Source of the DNA: Sorangium cellulosum
GTDB lineage: Bacteria > Myxococcota_A > Polyangia > Polyangiales > Polyangiaceae
DNA: 64,000 nt
Direction: 5' to 3'
NCBI RefSeq assembly: GCF_002950945.1
Contig: NZ_CP012673.1
Span: 8,384,501 to 8,448,500, forward strand
Both the position numbers and the translations under genes were made by a program. Each line of letters opens with the position of its first letter. Positions within the stretch are counted from its first letter, which is position 1. The notes under the pieces were generated by a model, which had not been told where the DNA came from, did no database searches, and saw nothing but the letters and a program-made list of their open reading frames with translations. This document shows, piece after piece, positions 45,954 to 54,797 of the stretch.

Positions 45954-46913
45954 ATGGATCTCAGGGCATGGTGCGCGGGGCTCTGCGCAGGGATACTGGG
46001 TCTCGTGGCGTGCGGCGGGAGCTCGGGCGAAGGCCAGAGCAGCGGTTCGCCGGGCGCCTCGGGCTCGGAAGGCGTGGGTGGACAAGGACAGGGGGAGGAC
46101 ATCTTCGGGCAGGGAGGTGACCCCCTCGGCCTCGGGTCCGGCGGAGCAAACGGTGGGACAGGGGGCGACGGCTCGAACCGATCGGGGTGCGAACACATCG
46201 ATGTCGTGTTCGCGCTCGACAACTCCCAGAGCATGACCGAGGAGAAGGAATCGATGAGCGAGGTCGTGTTCCCGGCCTTCGCGCAGGCGCTGCTCCAGAT
46301 GAGCGGCATCAAGGACTTCCGCGCGGCCGTGATCGACGCCTGCCCCCGCCCCGCGAACTTTCACACGAGCGGCGCCGCGGGCGATTGCTCGTTCCAGAGC
46401 GGAAAGCCGTGGATGGAGAGCGCGAGCACCGAGATCACGCGCGAGTTCCAGTGCGTCGCCGACCTCGATTCGAGCGACGTCGAGTGCAGCGGCGACAGCG
46501 ACGACGAGCAGCCCGCGTCCGCCGCCGCCGCCGCGCTGGAGCCGCCGTTCTCGACCAGCGAGAACGCGGGGTTCCTCCGCGACGAGGCGCTGCTCGTGGT
46601 GGTGGCGATCACCGACGAGGACGAGCAGCCCGTCCCGCGCCAGGATCCGCAAGCGATCCATGATCGGCTCGTCGCCGCGAAGGGCGACGCAAAGAACGTC
46701 GTACTCCTCGGCATCGGCGGGAGGAGCGAGTGCCAGGGTGCCTATGGGAGCGCGGATGAGGCCGAAACCCTGCAGCAGCTCGTGGACACGTTCGCTGACG
46801 ATGGCCGAGGCTTCTTCTGGGATCTGTGCGAAGGGCGCCTCGAGGACGGCCTCACGAACGCCCTCACGGCGATCGAGGAGGCGTGCACGGAGTTCGTGCC
46901 CATCCCGAAGTGA
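45954..46913 (+). CDS. vWA-domain lipoprotein
   Basis: The 319-residue lipoprotein (lipobox LVAC, Cys20) has a Gly/Ser-rich linker and a von Willebrand A-like domain. The MIDAS-type motif VVFALDNSQSM gives D-x-S-x-S, and later segments include VAITDEDEQPVPRQDP and VVLLGIGGRSEC. Several Cys (SGCEHID, DACPRP, GDCSFQ, EACTEF) suggest disulfides. Such proteins bind metal-dependent ligands at the cell surface. AAGGAG precedes ATG 45954. Confidence 0.75.
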   Translation: MDLRAWCAGLCAGILGLVACGGSSGEGQSSGSPGASGSEGVGGQGQGEDIFGQGGDPLGLGSGGANGGTGGDGSNRSGCEHIDVVFALDNSQSMTEEKESMSEVVFPAFAQALLQMSGIKDFRAAVIDACPRPANFHTSGAAGDCSFQSGKPWMESASTEITREFQCVADLDSSDVECSGDSDDEQPASAAAAALEPPFSTSENAGFLRDEALLVVVAITDEDEQPVPRQDPQAIHDRLVAAKGDAKNVVLLGIGGRSECQGAYGSADEAETLQQLVDTFADDGRGFFWDLCEGRLEDGLTNALTAIEEACTEFVPIPK

Positions 46914-47351
46914 CGAGAGGCGCATCGGCTGGCGCCGTGAGGCGCGCAGCCGGTTTGCCGATGCGCCCCGCACCTGCCTGCGTGCATGGGGCCATTCGCC
47001 TTTACATGACCGTTCGTCCGGCCGCCTGCGAGGGCTCCGCAGCACTCCAGGTCGAATCCCCGCGAAGCCGACGTACTCGTCACGCGGTCGGCGTGAGCGG
47101 ACAGGCAAGCGCCTTCAGAAAGCAATGCTGCCCACCATCACTCGCACCTCGCGCACACACCAATTCCGTAGGTGACACGTGGTCTCTCGCGCGTGAAACA
47201 CCCACTTCCCACGTTCATGTCCGACAACCCCGCGCCGCTTTGAAAAATTCTGCCTCGATCGCAGAGGCGAAGCGCGACAACGTCGAGGCGAGTCGCTAGC
47301 ATCGCTTCGGGCCATCTCACGGCTGTCGTGAACGAACCTAGGAGAACCGCC
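46914..47351. other. 438-bp intergenic region, no gene assigned
   Basis: The stretch just before the sugar-binding protein gene (about 47230-47300) is less GC-rich. It holds TTGAAA (about 47250) and a GCCTC...GAGGC dyad (about 47263-47278), plausible parts of a promoter/operator. The remainder shows no frame or structure that I can support. Confidence 0.35.
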
Positions 47352-48368
47352 GTGGAACAGGGGAAGAGTTTCTGGAAGCGTGCGTATGCAGGGGTCGCCA
47401 TGCTGTCCATGGCGTTGATCGCGGGGTGCGATCGGGGAGGCGGGGGCGAGGGCAGCAACAGCAACAGCAGCAGCAACGGCAGCTCCAAGGCCCCCAAGCT
47501 CGCCTTCGTGGCGGGCGGCGCCAACGAGTTCTGGAAGATCGCGGCGGCCGGCGTCCACAAGTACGAGCAAGAGGCCAAGATTCAAATTGACATCAAGGCG
47601 CCGCCCAACAGCACGCCCGAGGAGCAGAACCGGATCCTCGAGAGCATCGTCAGCGAGGGCTACGACGCCGTCGCTGTGAGCGTCCTGGCGCCGGACGCTC
47701 AGGTGCCCGTGCTGAACAAGCTCGCCGAGAAGGCGCCCCTCATCACGATGGACTCCGACTCCCCGAACTCGAACCGGCTGTTCTACGTCGGCACGAACAA
47801 CTACGAGGCCGGCAAGGTGCTCGGCAACGAGATCGTGAAGATCTTGCCGAACGGCGGGAAGATGGCCGTCTTCGTCGGCACCTTCGCGGTGGACAACGCG
47901 GCCCAGCGCTTCAAGGGGATCCAGGACGTCGTCACCGCCCACAACATCCAGATCGTCGACAAGCGCGAGGACAACGTCGATCGCGCCAAGGCGCGCTCGA
48001 ACGTCGAAGATATCCTCAACGCCCACCCGGACCTCAACGTCGCGACGGGCCTCTGGTCGTACAACGGGCCGGCCATCATCGCCGCCGTCGAGGCGCTCGG
48101 GAAGAAGGGCAAGGTCATCCCGGCCGTGTTCGATGAAGAGGACGCGACGCTCAGCGGGATCGAGAACGGCACGGTCGCCTGCACCGTCGTCCAGAAGCCG
48201 TTCCAGTTCGGGTACCTGGCGAGCAAGTGGCTGCACGAGCTCGCGACCAAGGGCGACGCGGCCAGGGCCGCCATCCCCCCGAGCAAGACGATCGACACCG
48301 GCGTCGAGGTGATCACGAAGGAGAACGTCGCGGCGTTCAAGGCCCGGCTCGCCGAGCAGAAGAAGTAG
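47352..48368 (+). CDS. Sugar ABC transporter substrate-binding lipoprotein (periplasmic-binding type)
   Basis: The 338-residue protein starts at GTG 47352, 8 nt after AGGAG. A lipobox ALIAGC (Cys26) and a Gly/Asn/Ser linker precede a ribose-binding-protein-type fold: KLAFVAGGANEFWKIAAAGV, NRILESIVSEGYDAVAVSVL, VPVLNKLAEKAPLITMDSDS, RLFYVGTNNYEAGKVLGNEI and VVQKPFQFGYLASKWLHEL. This family feeds simple sugars or AI-2 to ABC importers. No permease or ATPase gene is adjacent: on one side lies a vWA lipoprotein, on the other a TetR on the opposite strand. It may act alone as a sensor or use a remote transporter. Confidence 0.88.
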   Translation: MEQGKSFWKRAYAGVAMLSMALIAGCDRGGGGEGSNSNSSSNGSSKAPKLAFVAGGANEFWKIAAAGVHKYEQEAKIQIDIKAPPNSTPEEQNRILESIVSEGYDAVAVSVLAPDAQVPVLNKLAEKAPLITMDSDSPNSNRLFYVGTNNYEAGKVLGNEIVKILPNGGKMAVFVGTFAVDNAAQRFKGIQDVVTAHNIQIVDKREDNVDRAKARSNVEDILNAHPDLNVATGLWSYNGPAIIAAVEALGKKGKVIPAVFDEEDATLSGIENGTVACTVVQKPFQFGYLASKWLHELATKGDAARAAIPPSKTIDTGVEVITKENVAAFKARLAEQKK

Positions 48369-48436
48369 CCGGCTCGCCTCTGCGCGTGGACTCCTGACAT
48401 CACGCGGACGCGCACGCCGGGTCGAGCGCTCGCCCG

Positions 48437-49267
48437 CTACCCCTCCCCGTCCGCCGCGAGCGCCTTCCGCCGCAGCGCCGCGAGCCTCGCTGGCCGCGCC
48501 AGCAGCCCGCCCACCGTCTGGTCGGCGACGAGCTCCGCGATCTGCTCCGGCCGGTACCCCAGCGCCGCGGGATCGCTGGCCGCGAGCGGATGGACGCGCC
48601 CCGCCCCGCCGGGCCGATACCAGTTCTGCACGCTCTCGTCCTGCGCCAGCACCGTGAGCGCACACAGGTAGGCGTCCACCTCGCGGAACGTCCCCTCCCC
48701 GACCCCGCGCCCGACGATCGCGGCCACGGCCTCCGTCAGCGCGCGCCGCTCGGACCAGTACGTCGCGAACGCGTCCGGAGCCCGCTCGCTGAAGCGGTGG
48801 ATCTCGGTGATCTCCAGCGGGAAGCCGCACACCGTCCGCACGTCGAAGCGCACGAAACGCCAGAGCTGCACGTCCGCCGCGCCGCCGCTCGCCTCGAGCC
48901 GCCGCACGTAGACGAGCGGCAGCCGGTTCACCTGCTGCAGGATCTCCGCGACGATCGGCTCCTTGCCCCGGAACCAGTAGTACAGCGACGACTGGCGCAG
49001 CCCCGCCGCCTGCGCGATCTCCAGCATCGACACCTCGACGACGCCGCGCTCCGCGAACAGCCGCCCCGCCGCGGCGAGGATCTGCTCGCGCGGCGCGAGA
49101 TCGCTCGGCTGCGGCGCCTTGCGCGGCCGGCCCATGCGGCGCGGCCGGCCCCCGGCGCCCCGCCCGCCTTCAGCGCTGTGCCCGGCCTCCGTGCGCTGCG
49201 CGCCCTCGACGCGCTGCCCGGCCTCGGCGCCCTGACGAGGACTCGCTGCCTTCACTTCATCTCTCAT
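48437..49267 (-). CDS. TetR-family regulator of the urea carboxylase region
   Basis: A 276-residue TetR protein with a long, low-complexity N-terminus. The helix-turn-helix lies at about residues 60-110 (PREQILAAAGRLFAERGVVE, VSMLEIAQAAGLRQSSLYYW, FRGKEPIVAEI). The C-terminal half (GFPLEITEIHRFSERAPDAF) is the ligand domain. The likely operator TTTCGAT-N5-ATCGAAA lies 176-194 bp upstream, immediately before the divergent DUF1989/urea carboxylase operon. The start is uncertain: ATG 49267 follows the Met-Arg-Asp; a later ATG at 49136 (MGRPRKAP) gives a more typical TetR length of about 232. A decayed paralogue lies at 45.5 kb. Confidence 0.85.
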   Translation of the reverse strand: MRDEVKAASPRQGAEAGQRVEGAQRTEAGHSAEGGRGAGGRPRRMGRPRKAPQPSDLAPREQILAAAGRLFAERGVVEVSMLEIAQAAGLRQSSLYYWFRGKEPIVAEILQQVNRLPLVYVRRLEASGGAADVQLWRFVRFDVRTVCGFPLEITEIHRFSERAPDAFATYWSERRALTEAVAAIVGRGVGEGTFREVDAYLCALTVLAQDESVQNWYRPGGAGRVHPLAASDPAALGYRPEQIAELVADQTVGGLLARPARLAALRRKALAADGEG

Positions 49268-49442
49268 CTTGCGCGCATCCCGAGGAGACCCGCCGCACGG
49301 CCGCGAGCTCTGGCGCGTACCCCGCGCCAGCCCTCTCTCCTCTCTCTCTCTGTACCTGCACGGGCGAAAAAACGAGCGCACCTTGCATTTCATCGCCTGG
49401 AAACAGACCAGAAACCCGGCCCCCGGATAGTCGTCCTCGAAG

Positions 49443-49461
49443 TTTCGATTGTCTATCGAAA
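49443..49461 (+). promoter_or_regulatory. TetR-type operator ahead of the urea carboxylase operon
   Basis: TTTCGAT-TGTCT-ATCGAAA is a perfect 7-bp inverted repeat with a 5-bp spacer, 12 bp before the first ATG of the operon. The size and AT-richness fit a TetR dimer site. The divergent TetR gene begins 176 bp away. Confidence 0.65.
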
Positions 49462-49473
49462 GTGAGGCGGGCG

Positions 49474-50334
49474 ATGTCGGAAACGGCCACAACGTACGCG
49501 GCGCGCGCGCATGCGCGCGCCCAGGAAGGCAGCGTCGTCGAGACGCAACCCACGGTGCCGAGCTCGTCGCTGAGCGACCCGCCGGCCGGCGTCGAGGCGC
49601 GCGACGTGCTCTGGGAGGAGACGATCGGCGCGGGCGGCTACGCCGCGCGCATGTTGCCCGCGGGCAGCCGGCTCCGGATCGTCGACCTCGAGGGCGACAC
49701 CTGCGTCGCGCTGATGCTCCACCGCGCCGACCGGCCCATCGAGCGGCTCTGCATCCCGGACACGGTGAAGCTCCAGTGGCAGGCCTACCCCGGCCCGGGC
49801 TACCTGCTGCTCTCGGACATGGGGCGCGTGCTCGCCTCCATGATCGAAGACACCGCCGGCCGCCACGACACCTTCTGCGGGACCTCGCTCCCCGGCGAGA
49901 TCGAGCCCCGCTACGGCAGCGACGCCCACGGCGGCGCCCTCCGCTCCGGCCGCGAGCGGCTCCTGCTCGCCCTCGCCAAACACGGCCTCGGCGAGCGGGA
50001 CCTGCCCCCGCCCGTCAACCTCTTCAAGGGCGTCCGCATCGAGCCCGACGGCGCGATCACCTTCCTGCCGGACACCTCGCGGCCCGGCGCCCACGTGCTC
50101 CTGCGCGCCGAGCTCGACGTGCTCGTCAGCGTCGCCGCCGTCCCGCACCGCCTCGACCCGCGCCCCGAGTACCGCGCCGGCAAGGTCCGCCTCACCGCCT
50201 GGCGCGGCCGACCGGCGGACGGCGACGACCCCGCGCGCAACGCCACGCCGGAGGCGCGCCGCGCCTTCGAGAACACCGCCGAGGAGCTCGCGCTCGGCCT
50301 CTCGTCCCTCGCCTCCCGGGGAGGTGCGCGATGA
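49474..50334 (+). CDS. DUF1989 urea carboxylase-associated protein 1
   Basis: The 286-residue protein belongs to the DUF1989 family usually found next to urea carboxylase (UAAP1). It shows EETIGAGGYAARMLPAGSRL, IVDLEGDTCVALMLHRAD, GRVLASMIEDTAGRHDTFCG and a late PDTSRPGAHVLLRAELDVLV. The conserved HDTFCG and Cys/His residues likely bind metal. Exact chemistry is unsettled; related proteins help break down guanidine-type or carboxyguanidine substrates in the pathway. It is the first gene of the operon and overlaps the next by ATGA. Confidence 0.88.
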   Translation: MSETATTYAARAHARAQEGSVVETQPTVPSSSLSDPPAGVEARDVLWEETIGAGGYAARMLPAGSRLRIVDLEGDTCVALMLHRADRPIERLCIPDTVKLQWQAYPGPGYLLLSDMGRVLASMIEDTAGRHDTFCGTSLPGEIEPRYGSDAHGGALRSGRERLLLALAKHGLGERDLPPPVNLFKGVRIEPDGAITFLPDTSRPGAHVLLRAELDVLVSVAAVPHRLDPRPEYRAGKVRLTAWRGRPADGDDPARNATPEARRAFENTAEELALGLSSLASRGGAR

Positions 50335-51002
50335 GCCCCGCCCCCTCCCAGAGGCCCGTCGCCGCCCTGCGCGACCCCGCCCTCGCGGGCCTCTCCGGCG
50401 CGCTCGTCTCCGACGAGGTCGTCCCGGCGCGCGCGCCCTGGGCCAAGATCGTCCGCGCCGGCGAGATCCTCCGCGTCGTCGACCTCGAGGGCAACCAGGC
50501 CGTCGACTTCCTCGCCTACGTGCTCGACGACACCGCCGAGCGCTACAGCGCCGCCGACACGATCGTCGCGCAGCGGAACATCTTCCTCTCCACCGGCTCC
50601 CTGCTGCGATCGAACCGCGGCCGCGTGATGATGACGATCGTCGACGACAGCTGCGGCCGGCACGACACCTCGGGCGGCGCCTGCTCGTGCGAGTCGAACA
50701 CGGTGCGCTACGGCCACCACACGAAGCACCAGCACGCGTGCGTCGAGAACTTCCTCATGGCCGCCGCGCCCTACGGCCTCGGCAAGCGCGACCTCGTCGG
50801 CAACATCAACTGGTTCATGAACGTGCCCGTCGAGGCCGACGGGACCCTCGGCATCGTCGACGGCCTGTCCGCGCCGGGCAAACACGTCGACCTGCGCGCC
50901 GAGCTCGACATCCTCGTGCTCGTCTCGAACTGCCCGCAGATCAACAACCCCTGCAACGCCTTCAACCCGACGCCGATCCGCATGGTGGTGGTGAGGCCAT
51001 GA
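50331..51002 (+). CDS. DUF1989 urea carboxylase-associated protein 2
   Basis: The 223-residue DUF1989 paralogue (UAAP2) has EVVPARAPWAKIVRAGEILR, VVDLEGNQAVDFLAYVLDD, DDSCGRHDTSGGACSCESNT, CVENFLMAAAPYGLGKRDLV and VSNCPQINNPCNAFNPTPIR. The CGRHDTSGGACSC and NCPQxNNPCN blocks, rich in Cys/His, are family marks and likely bind zinc. Translation is coupled to both neighbours by ATGA-type overlaps, so stoichiometric production with the carboxylase is expected. In guanidine-degrading systems two such subunits form the carboxyguanidine deiminase; that role is possible here. Confidence 0.9.
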   Translation: MSPAPSQRPVAALRDPALAGLSGALVSDEVVPARAPWAKIVRAGEILRVVDLEGNQAVDFLAYVLDDTAERYSAADTIVAQRNIFLSTGSLLRSNRGRVMMTIVDDSCGRHDTSGGACSCESNTVRYGHHTKHQHACVENFLMAAAPYGLGKRDLVGNINWFMNVPVEADGTLGIVDGLSAPGKHVDLRAELDILVLVSNCPQINNPCNAFNPTPIRMVVVRP

Positions 51003-54000
51003 GCGCGCCCGCCGCCCCGCCGTTCCGGCGCGTCCTCGTCGCCAACCGCGGCGAGATCGCCTGCCGGATCCTCCGCACCCTGCGCCGCCTCGGGATCGAG
51101 TCCGTCGCCGTGTTCTCCGACGCCGACCGCGCGGCGCAGCACGTGCGGCTCGCCGACCACGCCGTCCGCCTCGGCGGCCAGACGCCCGCGGAGAGCTACC
51201 TGCGCATCGACGCGGTGGTCGACGCGATCGCCCGCTCGGGCGCCGACGCCGTGCACCCGGGCTACGGATTCCTGAGCGAAAACGAGGATTTCGCGCGCGC
51301 GGTCGAGGCGGCGGGCGCGGCCTTCATCGGGCCGACGCCGGCGCAGATGGAGGCCTTCGGGAGCAAGCACCGGGCGCGGGAGATCGCCGTCGAGGCAGGC
51401 GTGCCGCTCCTGCCGGGCACGGGCGTGCTCCGGGACGCGGCGCACGCGGCCGCCGAGGCGGCGGCGATCGGCTACCCCGTCCTGCTCAAGGCGAGCGCCG
51501 GCGGCGGCGGCATCGGCATGGCCCGCTGCGACGCGCCGGGGGAGCTCGCGGCCGCGTTCGAGCGCGTGGAGCGCCTCGCCCGCACGAACTTCGGCTCGGG
51601 CGACGTCTTCCTCGAGCGCTTCCTCGCCGCGCCCCGGCACGTCGAGGTCCAGATCGCCGGCGACGGGCGCGGCGACGTGCTCGTGCTCGGCGATCGCGAC
51701 TGCTCGGTGCAGCGCCGGAACCAGAAGGTCCTCGAGGAGGCGCCCGCGCCCGACCTGCCCGACCGGCTGCGCAAGGCGCTCGCGGAGTCGGCGCGCGCGC
51801 TCGCGGCCAGGGTCGCCTACCGCAACGTGGGCACCGTCGAGTTCCTCGTCGATCCGGCGCGCGGCGAGCACTACTTCCTCGAGGTCAACACGCGCCTCCA
51901 GGTCGAGCACGGCGTGACCGAGCTCTGCACGGGCGTCGACCTCGTGGAGTGGATGCTGCGCATCGCCGCGGGCGATACGGCGTTCTTCGCGGGCGGCGAC
52001 CCGCCGCTGTCGGGGCACGCGATCGAGGCGCGGCTCTACGCCGAGGACCCGGCGCGGGGCTTCCTGCCGAGCGCGGGGCTGCTCACCGAGGTGCGGTACC
52101 CGGAGGGCGGGGGCGTGCGGGTGGACGGGTGGGTCGAGACGGGCACCGAGGTCTCGGCGCACTACGACCCGCTGCTCGCGAAGCTGCTCGTGCGCGGCCC
52201 GGACCGGGCCGCGGCGGTCAGGGCGCTGCGCGAGGCCGTGGGGGAGACGCGGCTCGCGGGGATCGAGACGAACCGCGAGTGGGTCGCGGCCGCGCTCGAC
52301 CACCCCGACTTCCGCGGGGTCCGGCACCACACGGGCACGTTCGCGGCGCTGCCGTGCCGCCCGCCGACGATCGAGGTGACCGCGGCGCCGGGCGCCGTGA
52401 CCGTGCAGGACTGGCCGGGGCGGCTCGGCCTGTGGTCGGTCGGCGTCCCGCCGAGCGGCCCCATGGACGACCTGTCCTTCCGGCTCGGCAACCGCGTCGT
52501 GGGCAATCCGGCCGGCGCCGCGGGGCTCGAGTGCGAGGTGCACGGGCCCACGCTGGTGTTCCACCGGCGCGCGCTCGTCTGCGCGGCGGGCGCGGCGATG
52601 CGCGTGCTCGTCGACGGCGTCGAGGTCCCGCCGTGGACGCCGGTCGAGGTCGACCCGGGCGCGACGGTGGCCTGCGGGCCGGTGCGGGGCCCGGGCGCGC
52701 GCGCGTACCTGCTCTTCCGCGGGGGCCTCGACGTGCCGGCGCACCTCGGTAGCCGCGCGACGTTCACGCTCGGCGGCTTCGGCGGCCACGCCGGCCGGCC
52801 GCTCCGCCCCGGCGACGTGCTGCGCCTCGGCGAGGAGATCGACCCCGCGCAGGACCCCGCCGCGCTGCCGCGCGCGGCGCAGCCGGAGATCGGCGCGTCG
52901 TGGGAGCTCGGCGTGCTCGACGGGCCGCACGGGTCGCCGGATTTCCTCACGCGCGAGGGGATCGAGGCGTTCTACGCGGCCGAGTGGGAGGTGCACTATC
53001 ACTCGGCCCGCACCGGGGTCCGCCTCGTCGGGCCCGCGCCGGCGTGGGCGCGCACCGATGGCGGCGAGGCCGGGCTGCACCCGTCGAACCTGCACGACAA
53101 CGCCTACGCGGTCGGCGCGGTCGACCTGACCGGCGACATGCCGGTCATCCTCGGCCCCGACGGCCCGAGCCTCGGCGGGTTCGTGTGCCCGCTCGTCGTG
53201 GCCGCGGCCGAGCGGTGGAAGCTCGGCCAGCTGCGCGCGGGCGACAAGGTGCGGTTCCGATCGATCGTGCCCGCGGAGGCCGACGCGCTGGCAGCGCGGT
53301 GCGAGGCGCTCGTCGCGCAGCGCGGCCTCGCGGCGGCGACGAACGGGGCCTCCTCGGCGAGCAGGGCCGCCGCCAACGGCGCCGCCGCCAACGGCGCCGC
53401 CGCCAACGGCGCCGCCGCGGCGCACGCAGCCGGCCCGCGGCGGCCGCGCGGCGAGCCCGTGCTGGGGCGCGTGCCGGAGCGTGACGGGCGGCCCGCGATG
53501 GTCTTCCGCCAGAGCGGCGACCGCTACGTGCTCGTGGAGTTCGGCCCGCCGGTGCTCGACATCGACCTGCGCGTGCGCGCGCACCTGCTCATGACGCGGC
53601 TCGAGGAGCTGCGCGTGCCCGGCGTGGTCGACCTGACGCCCGGCATCCGCTCGCTCCAGGTGCACGTCGACGGCGCGCGGCTCACCGTGCCGAAGGCGAT
53701 CGACCTGCTCCGCAAGGTCGAGGCCGACCTGCCCGCCCCGGAGGAGGTCCACATCCCGAGCCGCGTCGTCCACATGCCGCTCAGCTGGGACGACCCGGCC
53801 ACGCGCGAGGCGATCGCCCGCTACCAGCGCGCGGTCCGCGACGACGCGCCCTGGTGCCCGAGCAACCTGGAGTTCATCCGCCGGGTCAACGGGCTGCCGG
53901 ACATCGCGGCCGTGCAGGAGATCTTCCTCGCGGCGAGCTACCTCGTGCTCGGCCTCGGGGACGTGTACCTCGGCGCGCCCGTCGCGACGCCGGTCGACCC

Positions 54001-54724
54001 GCGGCACCGGCTGGTCACGACGAAGTACAACCCGGCGCGCACCTGGACGCCCGAGAACGCGGTCGGCATCGGCGGCGCGTACCTGTGCGTCTACGGCATG
54101 GAGGGGCCGGGCGGGTACCAGTTCCTCGGCCGCACCGTGCCGGTGTGGAGCCGCCACCGGCCGTTCCGCCAGACGACGCGGGAGCGCCCGTGGCTGCTCC
54201 GCTTCTTCGACCAGCTCCGCTTCCACCTCGTGTCGCCGGAGGAGCTGCTCGAGCTCCGGGCCGACATGGTCGCCGGGCGCGGCGAGGTGCACATCGAGGA
54301 GGCGACGTTCGACCTCGGGGAGCACCATCGCTTCCTCGCGGGCAACGCCGCGGGCATCCGCGCGGCGCAGGCGCGGCAGCGGGCGGCGTTCGACGCGGAG
54401 CGCGCGCGGTGGGAGGCCGACGGCGAGTTCGACCGGGTCCGCCGTGCGGGGGCGCGGCTCGAGGGCGCGGCGCCGGCGGCGGACGACGCCATGCCGGCCG
54501 GGATGCTGCCGGTGACGGCGCCGCTCACGGCGTGCGTGTGGAAGGTCGACGTGGCGCCCGGGCAGCGCGTCGAGGCCGGGCAGCGCGTGGCCGTGCTCGA
54601 GGCGATGAAGATGGAGTTCGCCGTGGTGGCCGACGTGGCCGGCGCGGTCGACTGGATCGGCTGCCGGCCGGGCCAGATGGTCAGCGCGGGCCAGGCGCTC
54701 GTGGGGGTGTCGGCCGATGTGTAG
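50999..54724 (+). CDS. Urea (or guanidine) carboxylase, biotin-dependent
   Basis: The 1241-residue multidomain enzyme ATP-dependently carboxylates urea or guanidine. Biotin carboxylase comes first at about 8-455 (RRVLVANRGEIACRILRTLR, GGGGIGMARC, FLEVNTRLQVEHGVTE). The carboxyltransferase KipA half starts at about 457 (DWPGRLGLWSVGVPPSGPMD, SNLHDNAYAVGAVDLTGDMP). A low-complexity Ala-Asn-Gly linker near 785-805 leads to the KipI half (FGPPVLDIDLRVRAHLLMTR, IPVAY-like segments, TTKYNPARTWTPENAVGIGG). A C-terminal biotinyl domain has LEAMKMEF with Lys near 1203. All expected domains are present. Urea versus guanidine cannot be decided by eye; the two adjacent DUF1989 genes favour guanidine. Confidence 0.93.
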   Translation: MSAPAAPPFRRVLVANRGEIACRILRTLRRLGIESVAVFSDADRAAQHVRLADHAVRLGGQTPAESYLRIDAVVDAIARSGADAVHPGYGFLSENEDFARAVEAAGAAFIGPTPAQMEAFGSKHRAREIAVEAGVPLLPGTGVLRDAAHAAAEAAAIGYPVLLKASAGGGGIGMARCDAPGELAAAFERVERLARTNFGSGDVFLERFLAAPRHVEVQIAGDGRGDVLVLGDRDCSVQRRNQKVLEEAPAPDLPDRLRKALAESARALAARVAYRNVGTVEFLVDPARGEHYFLEVNTRLQVEHGVTELCTGVDLVEWMLRIAAGDTAFFAGGDPPLSGHAIEARLYAEDPARGFLPSAGLLTEVRYPEGGGVRVDGWVETGTEVSAHYDPLLAKLLVRGPDRAAAVRALREAVGETRLAGIETNREWVAAALDHPDFRGVRHHTGTFAALPCRPPTIEVTAAPGAVTVQDWPGRLGLWSVGVPPSGPMDDLSFRLGNRVVGNPAGAAGLECEVHGPTLVFHRRALVCAAGAAMRVLVDGVEVPPWTPVEVDPGATVACGPVRGPGARAYLLFRGGLDVPAHLGSRATFTLGGFGGHAGRPLRPGDVLRLGEEIDPAQDPAALPRAAQPEIGASWELGVLDGPHGSPDFLTREGIEAFYAAEWEVHYHSARTGVRLVGPAPAWARTDGGEAGLHPSNLHDNAYAVGAVDLTGDMPVILGPDGPSLGGFVCPLVVAAAERWKLGQLRAGDKVRFRSIVPAEADALAARCEALVAQRGLAAATNGASSASRAAANGAAANGAAANGAAAAHAAGPRRPRGEPVLGRVPERDGRPAMVFRQSGDRYVLVEFGPPVLDIDLRVRAHLLMTRLEELRVPGVVDLTPGIRSLQVHVDGARLTVPKAIDLLRKVEADLPAPEEVHIPSRVVHMPLSWDDPATREAIARYQRAVRDDAPWCPSNLEFIRRVNGLPDIAAVQEIFLAASYLVLGLGDVYLGAPVATPVDPRHRLVTTKYNPARTWTPENAVGIGGAYLCVYGMEGPGGYQFLGRTVPVWSRHRPFRQTTRERPWLLRFFDQLRFHLVSPEELLELRADMVAGRGEVHIEEATFDLGEHHRFLAGNAAGIRAAQARQRAAFDAERARWEADGEFDRVRRAGARLEGAAPAADDAMPAGMLPVTAPLTACVWKVDVAPGQRVEAGQRVAVLEAMKMEFAVVADVAGAVDWIGCRPGQMVSAGQALVGVSADV
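53364..53423 (+). repeat. 15-bp repeats in the carboxylase linker
   Basis: Three to four copies of GCCGCCGCCAACGGC encode an Ala-Ala-Ala-Asn-Gly linker between the KipA and KipI parts. This looks like a recent expansion. Confidence 0.8.
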
Positions 54725-54797
54725 CGCGATCGCGACGGGGGCGCCGCGGCGCGGCGCGAGGGACGAAGGCGGCGGCGAGGGAGAGAGGAGCGCAGGC

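Noticed and set aside
48381..48414. Terminator hairpin between sugar-binding protein and TetR
   Set aside because: TGCGCGT/ACGCGCA arms are only 7 bp with a 20-nt loop and no U-tract; weak for this composition.
53364..53423. CRISPR or regulatory repeat inside urea carboxylase
   Set aside because: The repeats are in-frame linker codons (Ala-Ala-Ala-Asn-Gly).
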